A model generated the notes under the pieces. It had not been told where the DNA came from and searched no databases. It saw only the letters and a list, made by a program, of their open reading frames with translations. This document shows positions 17,693 through 26,889 of a DNA stretch of 64,000 nucleotides, one piece after another (positions within the stretch are counted from its first letter, which is position 1; every line of letters begins with the position of its first letter). This DNA comes from Symbiodinium natans (taxonomy: Eukaryota > Sar > Dinophyceae > Suessiales > Symbiodiniaceae): assembly GCA_905221605.1 (NCBI GenBank), contig CAJNDS010000813.1, forward strand, positions 405,001-469,000, given 5' to 3'. A program made the position numbers and the translations under genes.

Positions 17693-18805
17693 CTATTGCC
17701 AGGAGCCATCCCAGTCCGGACGCCGGGAGCGATGGCCAGCTGAGGTGGTATGGGAGCGCCTCCCTCGGCTAGGCATGACCTGCATTGGAGGCAGCTCTTG
17801 CTCCTCAACCCCCCACTCAGGGATGCCGTCCGGAATGGGGATACGCATGTATCTTGTCATTGAGGTTTGGGCCGCGTGCCACATCACCCGGACAGCTTCC
17901 TGGATTTGCCTGTACTGCACAACACCTTCGTCCTTATACTGAAAGGGAAAGGAGGTAACTGCAGCACGCAGGGCCGAGGGCTCAGGGTCCTTGGGGGTGC
18001 CATGACAGTACATCCTAAACCAGAAGCTGTTGAGGCGCTGCTTGGTTGGATGTTTGGCTCGCATGAGCCCCTTAATGGCAGCCCAATGAGCAGTGGCTGC
18101 GTCATACCACGCATTTTGGGGACGGTGGGGCCCATGCTTGGTGGGTGTGGTGCTGATCCCTTTCCATTGCGCATCAAAGATGACTGGCAGCCGGAAAGGG
18201 GCGGAGACATCCACTTCTCGCAAAGCTGCAAGGTCAGTGGTTCGCAGCTCCGAGAAGCGCCAATCATTCACCTGTGCCTCGGGTTCGTCCTCCGCGTCAG
18301 ACATGTCATCCATCGGGCAGGGAGAGCCTTCGTTAGTTTCGGAAGAGATGCAGACGACCTCCGGCGAGGTTGCTGCAGTGTTCACTTCCACAGGCGCAGC
18401 ACAGGGCGAGGAGAGCAAGCACTCTAGGGGCAACACTCGCCGTAGAAAAACAGCCATTCTGTGAGAAGTGTCAGGCCATTCCAAGTTAAAAACTGACCAA
18501 AATTGTTCAATGTTTTGGTTGGCCACCGAGGCCGCAAGAGCAAGCCGGATGGCGTCAAGGAAATGGGCAGGAGGGAGGTCCGGCCTAAATTCTTGATAGT
18601 GCTTTTGCCCAAGTGTCTGTGTGCCCTGCAGCGTGATGCCTAGGAACGTATTCAGGCTGGGCTGGGCAAGCCTGGCCGTTCCACGTCCGTGTGCTGAGCA
18701 GCTGCGGCCCATGCCTGCAAGGCTTCTTGGGAGGCTTGGCCAGTGACTTGTGGCAGTCCACTGTGCGCGTCCATCACATATTTGGTAGTAGGGCATGTGG
18801 GACAC
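17693..18805 (-). CDS. C-terminal frame of the decayed large protein
   Basis: From about 18,660 the translation is well-formed: LNTFLGITLQGTQTLGQKHY, FLDAIRLALAASVANQNIEQ, an acidic linker (MDDMSDAEDEPEAQ), NDWRFSELRTTDLAALREVD, HPTKQRLNSFWFRMYCHG and a basic tail before the stop. The first ~45 codons of the open frame look like shadow of the preceding frame. Trp- and His-rich positions and the RFSEL-RTTDLAAL block recur in the diverged copy at 22,100-22,260. Function unknown. Confidence 0.55.
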   Translation of the reverse strand: MSHMPYYQICDGRAQWTATSHWPSLPRSLAGMGRSCSAHGRGTARLAQPSLNTFLGITLQGTQTLGQKHYQEFRPDLPPAHFLDAIRLALAASVANQNIEQFWSVFNLEWPDTSHRMAVFLRRVLPLECLLSSPCAAPVEVNTAATSPEVVCISSETNEGSPCPMDDMSDAEDEPEAQVNDWRFSELRTTDLAALREVDVSAPFRLPVIFDAQWKGISTTPTKHGPHRPQNAWYDAATAHWAAIKGLMRAKHPTKQRLNSFWFRMYCHGTPKDPEPSALRAAVTSFPFQYKDEGVVQYRQIQEAVRVMWHAAQTSMTRYMRIPIPDGIPEWGVEEQELPPMQVMPSRGRRSHTTSAGHRSRRPDWDGSWQ

Positions 18806-18886
18806 CGATAAGCGCGGCCAGCCAAGAAGGCCACCATGGCTGCAGGCGGCACATTGATCTGCAGGTCAGTAATTTTATTGTCAGAT

Positions 18887-20770
18887 TCAGGAAAACCAAG
18901 AACAATGGGCAGCCCTGCCGTACGCTCCAGGGGACCTTTTTGGTGCGAGCAGAAGTGCACCCAGCCAATAATCTGGGTCAGCGTAGCTGAGCATTGCAGG
19001 AAAACTGGCATTGATGACACTCGGCAAGTCCGACACCGCAGAGAAAAGATCCGCGATGTACTGCGCTGTGGTAAGAAAGCCATACCCCACCAGGGACTCC
19101 GAAAGCCTCGCTTTGTCCAGCTGCGGGACCGGGCAATCCAACATTTCAGCAAGGTCGAAATGCTGCAATGCCCCCGACAATCTAAGGCACTGCGTGATGA
19201 TAGGGTCATAAACCTTCAAATACGCTGCCGGAAACGTTTCAGGCAGATGCAGTAGCGTGTCAGCGATTCCGAGCAGCATACCCGAGTCTTGCAGCTGGTT
19301 CGGTATGCCGTTCAAAAACACCTCATAGGCCCTATATGCCCGAAGCTGCTGGCAGTGTGTTGTGAGGTGTTGCGAGTCACGCAGGTTCATGTAGGGCCGA
19401 GGTTTGACATTCTTACCAAAGTGATGTCCCGCTGCAAGTGCGCGCCACATGAGATCACAGACCGAGCCTGTGTTGCTCTGCATGATGGTTGCGCAGGCTG
19501 GGGCGCTGGGATCGCGGGTGCCGCTGGGCTCGCTAGGCCCTCGAGGCTTGGCTTTTGGTGGTTCCAGCTGTTGAGAGCCGTCTTCGTCCAAAGCGAGAGG
19601 CCGACTTTCCTTGCGAGCTTGGACAGCGGGCACAGGCCTGGCGGGGATGGGCGTCAGGCCATGGGGAGGCATAGGGAGATCCGATTTTGGTTCCGTCAGG
19701 CCAAGTGAGTCCGTGGGAGACTTAGCGCAAGGGGGCTGTGACGCCTCAACCGTCCTAATCCCATCCGGAGATGCTGTGTGCGTGGGCCGTGTCCGGGGGC
19801 TGGGTGGACGTCGTACGCCAGGCGGCGGGTCCCTAATGTTGCCGCCACTACGGGGTGGACACGAGGCGGCGCTACCCCCTCCGATCCTGTGATCAACTTC
19901 ACTAGAGGGAGTCGTCACACAAGCATCCAGAGCAATAGGACTCGCGGCCGGCACAACCGCATGCTCTTTCGTTGCAGGCTCCTTCGTCAGTGGTCCTCTC
20001 TCCCGCGTTGGGGTGCCGCAAGGGGTTCGGGAAACGTCCCGTCTAGCTGGCGGAGGCGGGCTGACAGCTGCCGCAATGGAGCCCCTCGCGGCCCGAGGCT
20101 GGAGCCATGGTGTACCCCACCGCTCGCCATGGCGCGCGTTTGTGGTAGCCTCGCCTTGGGCTGGCGACTGCTGTGGCGTAGGAACCTCGACTGCAGTAGC
20201 AACTACCACGTCGGGACTGTGACTACCCGCGGGCACAGGGCTGTTTCCCGGAGAGTCCACATCAATCGCAGTTTCGGAGGCAGCCTTACCCGTACGAACC
20301 GGTAGGAGGTGAAGACCACGGGGGGCTCGCAGTATGCCGGCCTTGTGTTCGAAAGCCGGGTCAGCGCGTTGAGCCGATCCCCGCTTGGGCGGCATCCTAA
20401 TGCTGGTGTCCCCTAGCAAGCAGGTGAGGTACTGGGCGACCCCATCTCCTTCCCTCACCGGCTGGAAGGGGACACAGTACACAGCATTGGGCAGGGGCTC
20501 CAGGACGAAGCCGCGCGTTTGCAGACTAACAATGGTGCCCGAGTAGGAGTTGGAGGTGAAAGAGGGACTCCCCCATCCTTCTTGCTGAAGTGTGCGGTAA
20601 AAAACCTCCCGCTTATCTCCCCAGGTGGCCTTCAAAGCCCACGCTTGATGCAGGGGTGGTGTTCCAGCCCAACTTTGCGTTCCGCAGGCAGCACGATGCT
20701 GGCTACTGTCCGTTCTCGGAAGGCTTGCTTGTGTAATGCCGTTGCAATGCCAGGGCCATCCATGCTCCAC
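18887..20770 (-). CDS. Central 627-codon frame of the decayed large protein
   Basis: The useful part starts near codon 45 (KATWGDKREVFYRTLQQEGW). About 110 residues of folded-looking sequence are followed by a long disordered stretch rich in Pro, Ser, Thr and Arg (~residues 130-415). A helical domain then follows (~residues 420-600): YMNLRDSQHLTTHCQQLRAY, MLLGIADTLLHLPETFPAAY, PQLDKARLSESLVGYGFLTT. The last ~20 codons look out of frame. The helical domain shares the spaced blocks LLGI...ET and P-x-x-D-x-x-x-L-[ST]-[DE]-[ST]-L-V...YG with the 464-codon ORF inside the copia element. Function unknown. Confidence 0.55.
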   Translation of the reverse strand: MEHGWPWHCNGITQASLPRTDSSQHRAACGTQSWAGTPPLHQAWALKATWGDKREVFYRTLQQEGWGSPSFTSNSYSGTIVSLQTRGFVLEPLPNAVYCVPFQPVREGDGVAQYLTCLLGDTSIRMPPKRGSAQRADPAFEHKAGILRAPRGLHLLPVRTGKAASETAIDVDSPGNSPVPAGSHSPDVVVATAVEVPTPQQSPAQGEATTNARHGERWGTPWLQPRAARGSIAAAVSPPPPARRDVSRTPCGTPTRERGPLTKEPATKEHAVVPAASPIALDACVTTPSSEVDHRIGGGSAASCPPRSGGNIRDPPPGVRRPPSPRTRPTHTASPDGIRTVEASQPPCAKSPTDSLGLTEPKSDLPMPPHGLTPIPARPVPAVQARKESRPLALDEDGSQQLEPPKAKPRGPSEPSGTRDPSAPACATIMQSNTGSVCDLMWRALAAGHHFGKNVKPRPYMNLRDSQHLTTHCQQLRAYRAYEVFLNGIPNQLQDSGMLLGIADTLLHLPETFPAAYLKVYDPIITQCLRLSGALQHFDLAEMLDCPVPQLDKARLSESLVGYGFLTTAQYIADLFSAVSDLPSVINASFPAMLSYADPDYWLGALLLAPKRSPGAYGRAAHCSWFS

Positions 20771-21093
20771 AAGCTGGCTTGTGTGCGCACATATTCAGCG
20801 CATTCAATTAGGCCTCCGGTTGCGCAGGCCGCCATTTGGAAGCACGCACCTATACCATCCGAGTAGTGCGGTGCCACGAAAACCAAAGCCCCAAGCCCTC
20901 TCGTGAAGGAGGAGGTGGCTCGGGCAAACCCTGCCTCGCTACTAAACAGGAATCCAGAAGCCCGACATGTCACACTAATTTTCGCATTGTACAAGTGACT
21001 AAGGCTTCTCAATTTGAAAGCATGCTTTGGCATCCTGTTCTCCGCACTAGAGTCTGCAGGGTCACGCTGTTTTACGCACCCCGAAGCTTCCAA

Positions 21094-21289
21094 TAGCTTC
21101 TAAAAAGATTGACAGAAGATGCAAAACACGGTTCATCTTCCTTGTCAGACAAATCCAAGGCAGTGGTCCTTTTCCATGCATAAAAAATTATTCTACAAGT
21201 ACATTGTGATGTATGTGCAGTACGGGCCGTGTCGTAGATGAACATCCACATTTTTTGCACAGTAGCTGCAGTGAGCAGCTCTGAGACCC
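21094..21289. other. No supported gene
   Basis: AT-richer sequence between the decayed gene and the minisatellite. A 62-codon minus-strand frame has no recognisable feature. Confidence 0.4.
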
Positions 21290-21925
21290 TTTATGAAGGG
21301 CCTCTAAGAGGGTCTTTGGGCTGAGGGCAGGAAAGAGTGAAGAAGGGCTTTAGGGGCTTTTGAGGGTTTCTAGGCTGAGGGCAGTGAAGGGCAGTGAAGG
21401 GCCTCTAAGGGTCTTTGGGCTGAGGGCAGTGAAGGGCAGTGAAGGGCAGTTAAGGGCCTTTAAGGCTGAGGGCAGTGAAGGGCAAGGAAGGGCAGTGAAG
21501 GGCCTCTAAGGGCTTTTATAAAGGGTCTCTAGGGGGCAGTGAAGGGCAGTGAAGGGCCTTTAAGGGGCTGAGGGCAGTGAAGGGCAGGGAAGGGCAGTGA
21601 AGGGCATCTAAGGGCTTTTAAGGGTCTCTAGGGGGCAATGAAGGGCAGTGAAGGGCCTCAAGGGTCTCTGGGCTGAGGGCAGTGAAGGGCAGTGAAGGGC
21701 CTTTAAGGGTCTCTAAGGGTCTTTGTTTGGGCTAAGGGCAGTGAAGGGCAGTGAAGGGCATCTAAAGGGCTCTAAGGGCGGGCAGTCGAGGGCAGTGAAG
21801 GGGCTTCTAAGGGTCTTTGGGCTGAGGGCAGTGAAGGGCAGTGAAGGGCCTCTAAGGGCCTCTAAGGATCTCTGGGCTGGCAGTGAAGGGCAGTGAAAGG
21901 CTTCTAAGGGTCTCTGGGCTGGTTT
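21290..21925. repeat. Minisatellite based on GGGCAGTGAA with CCTCTAAGGGTCT interruptions
   Basis: The 10-bp word GGGCAGTGAA occurs dozens of times, usually in pairs. Pairs are separated by variants of GGGCCTCTAAGGGTCTTTGG and GCTGA, giving a higher-order unit of roughly 45-60 bp. The spacer words (CTAAGGGTCTTT, TTAAGGG) grade into telomere-like sequence at the right end. Confidence 0.9.
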
Positions 21926-22020
21926 AGGGTTTGGGGTAAGGGTTTTGGGTTAAGGGTTTTGGATTAAGGGTTTTGGGTTTAGGGTTTGGGTTTAGGGTTT
22001 AGGGTTTAGGGTTTAGGGTT
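21926..22020 (+). repeat. Telomere-like array, TTTAGGG with TTTTGGG/TTAAGGG variants
   Basis: Degenerate GGGTTTTGGGTTAAGG-type units become uniform TTTAGGG by 21,985. This is the first telomeric array from the left and follows the minisatellite directly. Confidence 0.9.
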
Positions 22021-22099
22021 GAAGGCAAGGCCAGTGCAGGCCCCGGGAAACGCTCACCTGCGCAGGTAAGCGTCTCGCAAAGGCAGGAGCTGCGGCCAC

Positions 22100-22262
22100 T
22101 CACCTGTGCAGGCAAGCGCCGCCACCAGCAGAAGCGCGCGTTATTCGCCAATGCGCGCTGTCCACAGAAGAGAAACTGGAAGGCACACACAGACCCACTT
22201 CTTGCAGAGTGGCCAAGTTGGTGGTTTGGAGCTCTGAGAAGCGTCATCATGGACTTGTAGTG
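22100..22262 (-). pseudogene. Diverged paralogue fragment of the large decayed gene
   Basis: On the minus strand, allowing one lost base near 22,250, the translation gives RFSELQTTNLATLQEVG followed by a V-P-x5-V-D-S-A-H-W-R pattern. This matches RFSELRTTDLAALREVD and ...FDAQWKG in the C-terminal frame at 17.7-18.8 kb. DNA similarity is also visible between 22,199-22,255 and 18,217-18,273. The similarity fades on both sides. Confidence 0.6.
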
Positions 22263-23139
22263 CATTATCTTGGCAGTTCTCCTCCGAAGGGCTACGGCCC
22301 TACCATGTGCCATGGAAGGACACAGCTTGCAGCCACTGCTGCGCACGGGACAATTTCTGCGTGCGGCGGCGTGGACCGACGCAGCATGGAGTCTTTAGCG
22401 GTGCAGAGCAGGACCTTTCCGCTGTATCCCGGGATGCATGTCAGGTATCTTGGGGAGCGAACGAACCCTAAGCTGGGGTCACCTACCCCGTCCAACTCGA
22501 TTCCCCTTAGAAGTAGATGGACCATCAACCCCTTTGAGAGTTCTTCATTGTCCCTCAGGTTCGTACTGGAGTTGTCGGCTGCCCTTGATGAAGGAAACGG
22601 CTCCGCTCCTCGTCCAATGGATTTTGGGGCGGTTGGCTTCGTTTGCACAGTGCAACAGGTGCATGCCTCTACCTTCAAAGCCGTGGAATACCCCTACCAG
22701 GGATCTGCATGTCTCATGTCGAGGCAATTTTCCGATCACGTCTCACAGGGCCATCTTCTGACAAACGTTGGCAGAGTGGTGCCGAATGCTGTGGGCTTAG
22801 GGTTGAGGATTGTGTACGTGTTCTCTTTCGAGCGGTTGGAAGCTAGGTCACTGTGGCAATGTCTTGTGTGTCCTTGATGCCCGTCGATGTTTACAGTTTG
22901 GAGGGTCGTGCATTTGCTTCTGGATGTCGGATGGTGTCTGCTACCTTGTTGAAGCCCAGCCCATGGTGGGTCACATGGGTGAAGCTCCCAGGCCAATAAG
23001 TAAATTGTTAGGAGGTGGGAACGTTGGCGCAACAATGCATCCATTTTGTCATCATCTGTGAAGCCTGTGGTTGGCACTTTGACGCTACGTCAATCCGAAT
23101 GTCGGGCTCGGGCCGTGCAATGGGCTGTGTGGCCTTTCC
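22263..23139. other. No gene supported
   Basis: Open frames exist on both strands (plus 22,209-22,877; minus 22,292-22,678 and 22,736-23,077), but none shows a motif or a clear duplicate. The minus-strand frame around 22,300-22,500 could be further decayed sequence of the paralogue. Confidence 0.4.
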
Positions 23140-23819
23140 CTGAACGAACCCCACAAATCCTGACACTGCTGCACGCCACCCAGTACTCCGGTGTGGCATG
23201 ATTTGCCAAGCTTCGAATGATGAAGCCATTCCATTGGTTCCCTTGTATGATCTGGGTCACGAACAGCGAAGAAACTTGGTGCTTGAGTGGTTCAAGGGCA
23301 GGCAGCACTAAGCAGATGAGCGTGCAAGTGCATGGGCTTCGTTTTGTCTCACTGAGCTTCACGTCAGAGAGCATCACACGAGCTCTTCTTTGCAAGTGTC
23401 ACCGCGGCTGACTTGCACCGCCTAAACCGCTTAAACCACCAAACCCCAAAGCCTAAAGCCTAAACCCTAAGCCCGAAACACCAGGCCCAAGATCCTCCTC
23501 AAAACCCAAGACCATAGCACTCATGGCATCCCTTGAGCGATGGCCCTGCTACAGGGGGAAGATGGCACAGGTCAGGGGCACATGTGGGTTTAGGATTAGG
23601 GTTTAGGCTTAGGGTTTTCTAGATGCTTTGGGGACGGTGTTACAAAGTGTGGTCGTGTTTTTTGAAGGGCAGATCTTTCTGACAAGCGCTCCGATTACTA
23701 GTCATTCTTGGGGTTGAACCTGGTCCGATCATTAAGGTTGCGCGACTACACCCTCAACCCCAAACCCGAAAACCTCCCCAAACCCCAAAGATCCACCAAA
23801 GCAAACCCTAAACCGTAAA

Positions 23820-23935
23820 CCGTAAACCCTAAACCCTAAACCCTAAACCCTAAACCCTAAACCCTAAACCTTAAACCCTAAAACCCTAAACCCGAAAGCC
23901 TAAAACCTAAACCCTAAACCCCGAACCCTAAACCC
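23820..23935 (-). repeat. Interstitial telomeric array (CCCTAAA), with degenerate edges
   Basis: About seven good CCCTAAA units flanked by CCGTAAA, CCTTAAA and CCCGAAA variants. A TTTAGGG array in the opposite orientation follows at 24,022-24,055, so the two converge around a short unique segment. Confidence 0.9.
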
Positions 23936-24875
23936 CAAAGCCCCCCTGTAAGGCTCGCCATGCGCAGGAGGCGGCGCTCCGCCGGCAGCTCAGAGACACC
24001 CTCAGGGCCCCAGTTTTTCGGGTTCAGGGTTTAGGGTTTAGGGTTTAGGGTTTAGAAGTTGGGTTCAGGATTCATTGAGCACAGTTAGGTACGGGGCTCC
24101 CCTAGTTTCCGCCGATTCAGCCACCATAAATCCCAAACCCTTGAAAACCCAATACTAGTTGTTCTTGAAACCAGAAGAGGGCCTTCATAATTTGCTCTTA
24201 AGCTCTATAAAGTATGAAAATCCAGCTCTCATTGTTCCATATTGTCCTCAAGAAACCCCCTAAACCCGAAAAAAAACCCTAAACCCTAAACCCTACATCC
24301 TAAACCCTAAACCCTAAACCCCAAACCCCAAACCCGAAACCCTGTGCTCGCTGCTCGAAGGCCTGGGCCGCTTGGAGAGCTACCTGATTGCTTCCATCCT
24401 CTTTAGGCGAACGAGGCGAGAGCAGACGGATGAGAGGAGTCACCGGGGGGGGGTATTTGTGTAAAATTAGGGTAGCTCTTTTGGGGTCCTGCTTCTACTA
24501 CCCAATTGCGAAGCGGGTTGTGAGCTTGGGGGCTTAGGGTTGCAGGTTGAGGGTCGCGGCTTCAGCTCTTCTTTGCCGACGCTGCCTGCTTTCGTTTGGC
24601 TCCCATCAGGGTCCAGGGTGACCCCGAAAGCCTAAACCCTAAACCCTGAACCCTGCCCCAACTCCCCAACCACACCCAGGGGGAGTTGGGGGGGAGACCC
24701 CTAAACCAGATGTAAATCTTAAGCCCTAAACCATATATACATTTTAAACCCTAAACCATATCTAAATCTTAAACCCTAAGCCGTATGTCAGAGCCAGGCC
24801 CCTGGAGCTCTGTGTCGAGAAGAACCGGCGCGCATCGCGGAGCTCGATGTGAGCCGTCAGGAGCATGTTAGCATA

Positions 24876-24979
24876 GGAGGTTTCCGAAATTCGGGGTACC
24901 TTCTTGGGGTCCGTATTTCTTAAGGGATCCTACTATTTGGGGGTCTATATTAGGGGTCCCCTTATTTTCGGAAACCTCC
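24876..24979. mobile_element. MITE, 104 bp, present in copy A only
   Basis: Perfect 14-bp terminal inverted repeats GGAGGTTTCCGAAA / TTTCGGAAACCTCC. Similarity extends inward (GGGGTACC against GGTCCCC). In segmental copy B the corresponding place (about 35,765-35,785) lacks it. The neighbouring GAGCATGTTAG and TTGATCT words are present in both copies, so B is the empty site. No clear target duplication was seen. Confidence 0.75.
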
Positions 24980-25229
24980 ATGTGGGGCTTGATCTGAATC
25001 AGCAACCCAAATTGTGGGGAACATACGCCCACAGGCTAGCATTTTTGGAAGCTCATCTCGAAAAGCGCTGTGTGTTTTTGAAGATAGCCCAAAACCTGTA
25101 GGCCCTGAGCTAAACACGATGGGCAAGAATAGCACTGATAGTGGTAAAAAGCAAGAACGTGGTACAGGTAGGTCACAATAGACTCCAAACGACAGCGTGC
25201 ACAGATCGAAAGAAGTACTGCCAGGAGCA

Positions 25230-25404
25230 GCTCACCTCGCTGGCACGGATCCGAAAGCTTCAAGTTGCAGGTCTGGGGTGTGACCGAAGGCCTGTCGCAA
25301 GGCTTTCTGACGGTGGCCGTAGTCTTCCAAAGGATGCTTTGCGCACAAAGGTTGCGCAACAAGCGGCGCCACTCAGGCTCGGGCACACTCGCTCGACGGA
25401 GCAT
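25230..25404 (-). CDS. Small conserved minus-strand ORF segment, copy A
   Basis: The minus-strand frame gives RRASVPEPEWRRLLRNLCAQ, then LWKTTATVRKPCDRPSVT and a CQRGELLL end. The duplicate in copy B keeps the same frame over most of its length despite many substitutions and a length change near its middle. That mildly favours past coding over chance. The frame runs on to 25,036 with unconvincing sequence. No family was recognised; an exon or a decayed gene are both possible. Confidence 0.35.
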
Positions 25405-25671
25405 GCCTTCTCCTTCGGCCTATGAAGCAAGCCATCCCGCACCGATCGGGATGGCCCGATGCTGAGGGCCCCAAGCCCTAGACCCTAAGCCCTAAAGTCC
25501 CAGATACCCCATACTACTATGAATCCCTCTAAAGGTATATGAACCATGAACCCTTTTAAGGTTCACTTGCTTCCAGGGTTCGGTTCGGGGTACGGAGAAG
25601 ACAAAAGGGTACAGGGCCCGGCTTCAGGGAGCCAGGAGACCGTGGCCTTGACTTGCAGGATCCCCCGGGGT

Positions 25672-25706
25672 TTAGGGTTTAGGGTTTAGGGTTTAGGGTT
25701 TAGGGC
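25672..25706 (+). repeat. Interstitial telomeric array (TTTAGGG), about 5 units
   Basis: Five consecutive TTTAGGG units after GGATCCCCCGGG. No array was noted at the corresponding place in copy B, so arrays are gained or lost independently of the unit. Confidence 0.9.
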
Positions 25707-26420
25707 GAGGAATGTTCACACAGCCGCCGTTGGGGCGGATAGGGTTCAAGCGGCAGGCCTCGCCGGTCGGCAGGCGTCAGCCTCTTAGTCGCTTGCAGGG
25801 CTTAGGAAGCTTAAGCTTCTCCCGTTGTTCGGGCTGATAGGGGGCTCTGGCACCAACTTCACCCCTCATGCGTTGAGGAATCTGTAACTGCAGTCGTGCT
25901 CTCGGCAGAGAAGTTTCAGAACTCCATGTTGCCTGTTGAAGGCAGGATGCAGAACTCACCCAAGAAGCTTCATGCCCTCGCGGTCGCTGTATCGTCGGGC
26001 AGTAGCTTTCTCAGCCCGAGGAGGTCCGTGAGCTCGTCCGGTATTGCCCTTTGCTCCCTGGCAACGGCTCTATTCCTGCGTATTCTCCCTAGGTCAGACG
26101 TCTGCCTCGGCCTCCGCCTGGGTCCGTCAAGCTGCTCCTCGCATCTTTTACCGTAGTGTACTCAGGCCTCGGCTTGGGTCAGTCAAGCATTTCTTCGTAG
26201 AGTCGTAGCTGATTTCTGCTTCGTAAGCGTCTTTTCGAGTACTTGAAGCTCCGCGCGGGCCAACCCCGTTCTGCTGCCATGTGCGGTTGCTTTCGTTTTG
26301 GATTTCTTCATACATACAGCTCCCATCCCCCAAAGTTGTACGCTCTTCAAGGCAGGAGTTCGTCTGGGCTGCCCAGAGACCCAGCTGATCCCCGTCCTCA
26401 GAGCCTAGTCGCGCACAAAG

Positions 26421-26648
26421 ATGCCAAAGAAGGCGCCGGAGCCCAACTCTGCTGCGAAGCTCCTCTCTGAGGGCAAACTCCTCAGCGAAATGTGGCAGAA
26501 ATCGATAGAAATTGTGGGTTGCGAGTTGCGAGACCGAAGAGACTTCAATGCCCATGCCTTCAAGCGCGCGGTGCGCTTGCGCGGGCTAGGGCAGCGGCCG
26601 TTCCGTCGTGAAGCTTGCATTGCTAAGTTGAAGAGGCCCTCCCAGTGA
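26421..26648 (+). CDS. Small 75-codon ORF, unknown; intact in copy A
   Basis: The ATG is in the context AAAGATGCC. The product is basic and helical: MPKKAPEPNSAAKLLSEGKL, LSEMWQKSIEIVGCELRDRR, then AVRLRGLGQRPFRREA. Copy B at 37,621 retains the start and first ~28 codons but has lost about 10 bases after MWQK, which shifts the frame. Composition is protein-like and the plus-strand frame is better than the overlapping minus-strand frame (26,405-26,881). No family was recognised. Confidence 0.35.
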   Translation: MPKKAPEPNSAAKLLSEGKLLSEMWQKSIEIVGCELRDRRDFNAHAFKRAVRLRGLGQRPFRREACIAKLKRPSQ

Positions 26649-26889
26649 TAGCGGATTCCATGAAGTGGTCTGGGCTGTCTTGCTTGAGTGACCTGTCTTC
26701 CACACTGCTCTGGCTCAGGCTTGCTGGAGGACACGGTCGCTTCGACCGACTTGGGAGAACCTCCCAGTACCAGCGCCCAGCTGGTGTATCGGCTCATGCG
26801 AAGTGAGCCCTGAGCCCTAAGCCTGAACGTGCCAACCTTGCTCTGGGCACCACACGGGTCCGTGCACTGGCATGCAGACACCTGCTGAT

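Larger units (their letters stand above)
17693..21093 (-). pseudogene. Large unrecognised protein gene, broken by at least three frame changes
   Basis: Reading the minus strand from 21,093 down, protein-like sequence passes through four frames: 21,093 to ~20,640 (FARATSSFTRGLGALVFVAP..., ASLWSMDGPGIATALHKQAF), ~20,640 to ~18,965 (the 627-codon frame), ~18,965 to ~18,660 (GPLERTAGLPIVLGFPESD, INVPPAAMVAFLAGRAYRCP), and ~18,660 to 17,693. Each switch joins two sensible sequences with no stop-rich gap, so the original would be about 1,100 residues. The breaks could be decay, assembly indels, or short introns I cannot see. No known family was recognised. A related fragment at 22,100-22,260 shows that it belongs to a repeated family. 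Confidence 0.6.

Noticed and set aside
22209-22877. 222-codon plus-strand ORF
   Set aside because: It overlaps, antisense, the decayed paralogue fragment and has no motif or duplicate.
23700-23760. GGTTGAACC / GGTTGAATCC words (also ~34,155) as a tRNA T-arm
   Set aside because: No matching acceptor, D or anticodon stems around either copy; they are part of the segmental duplication.
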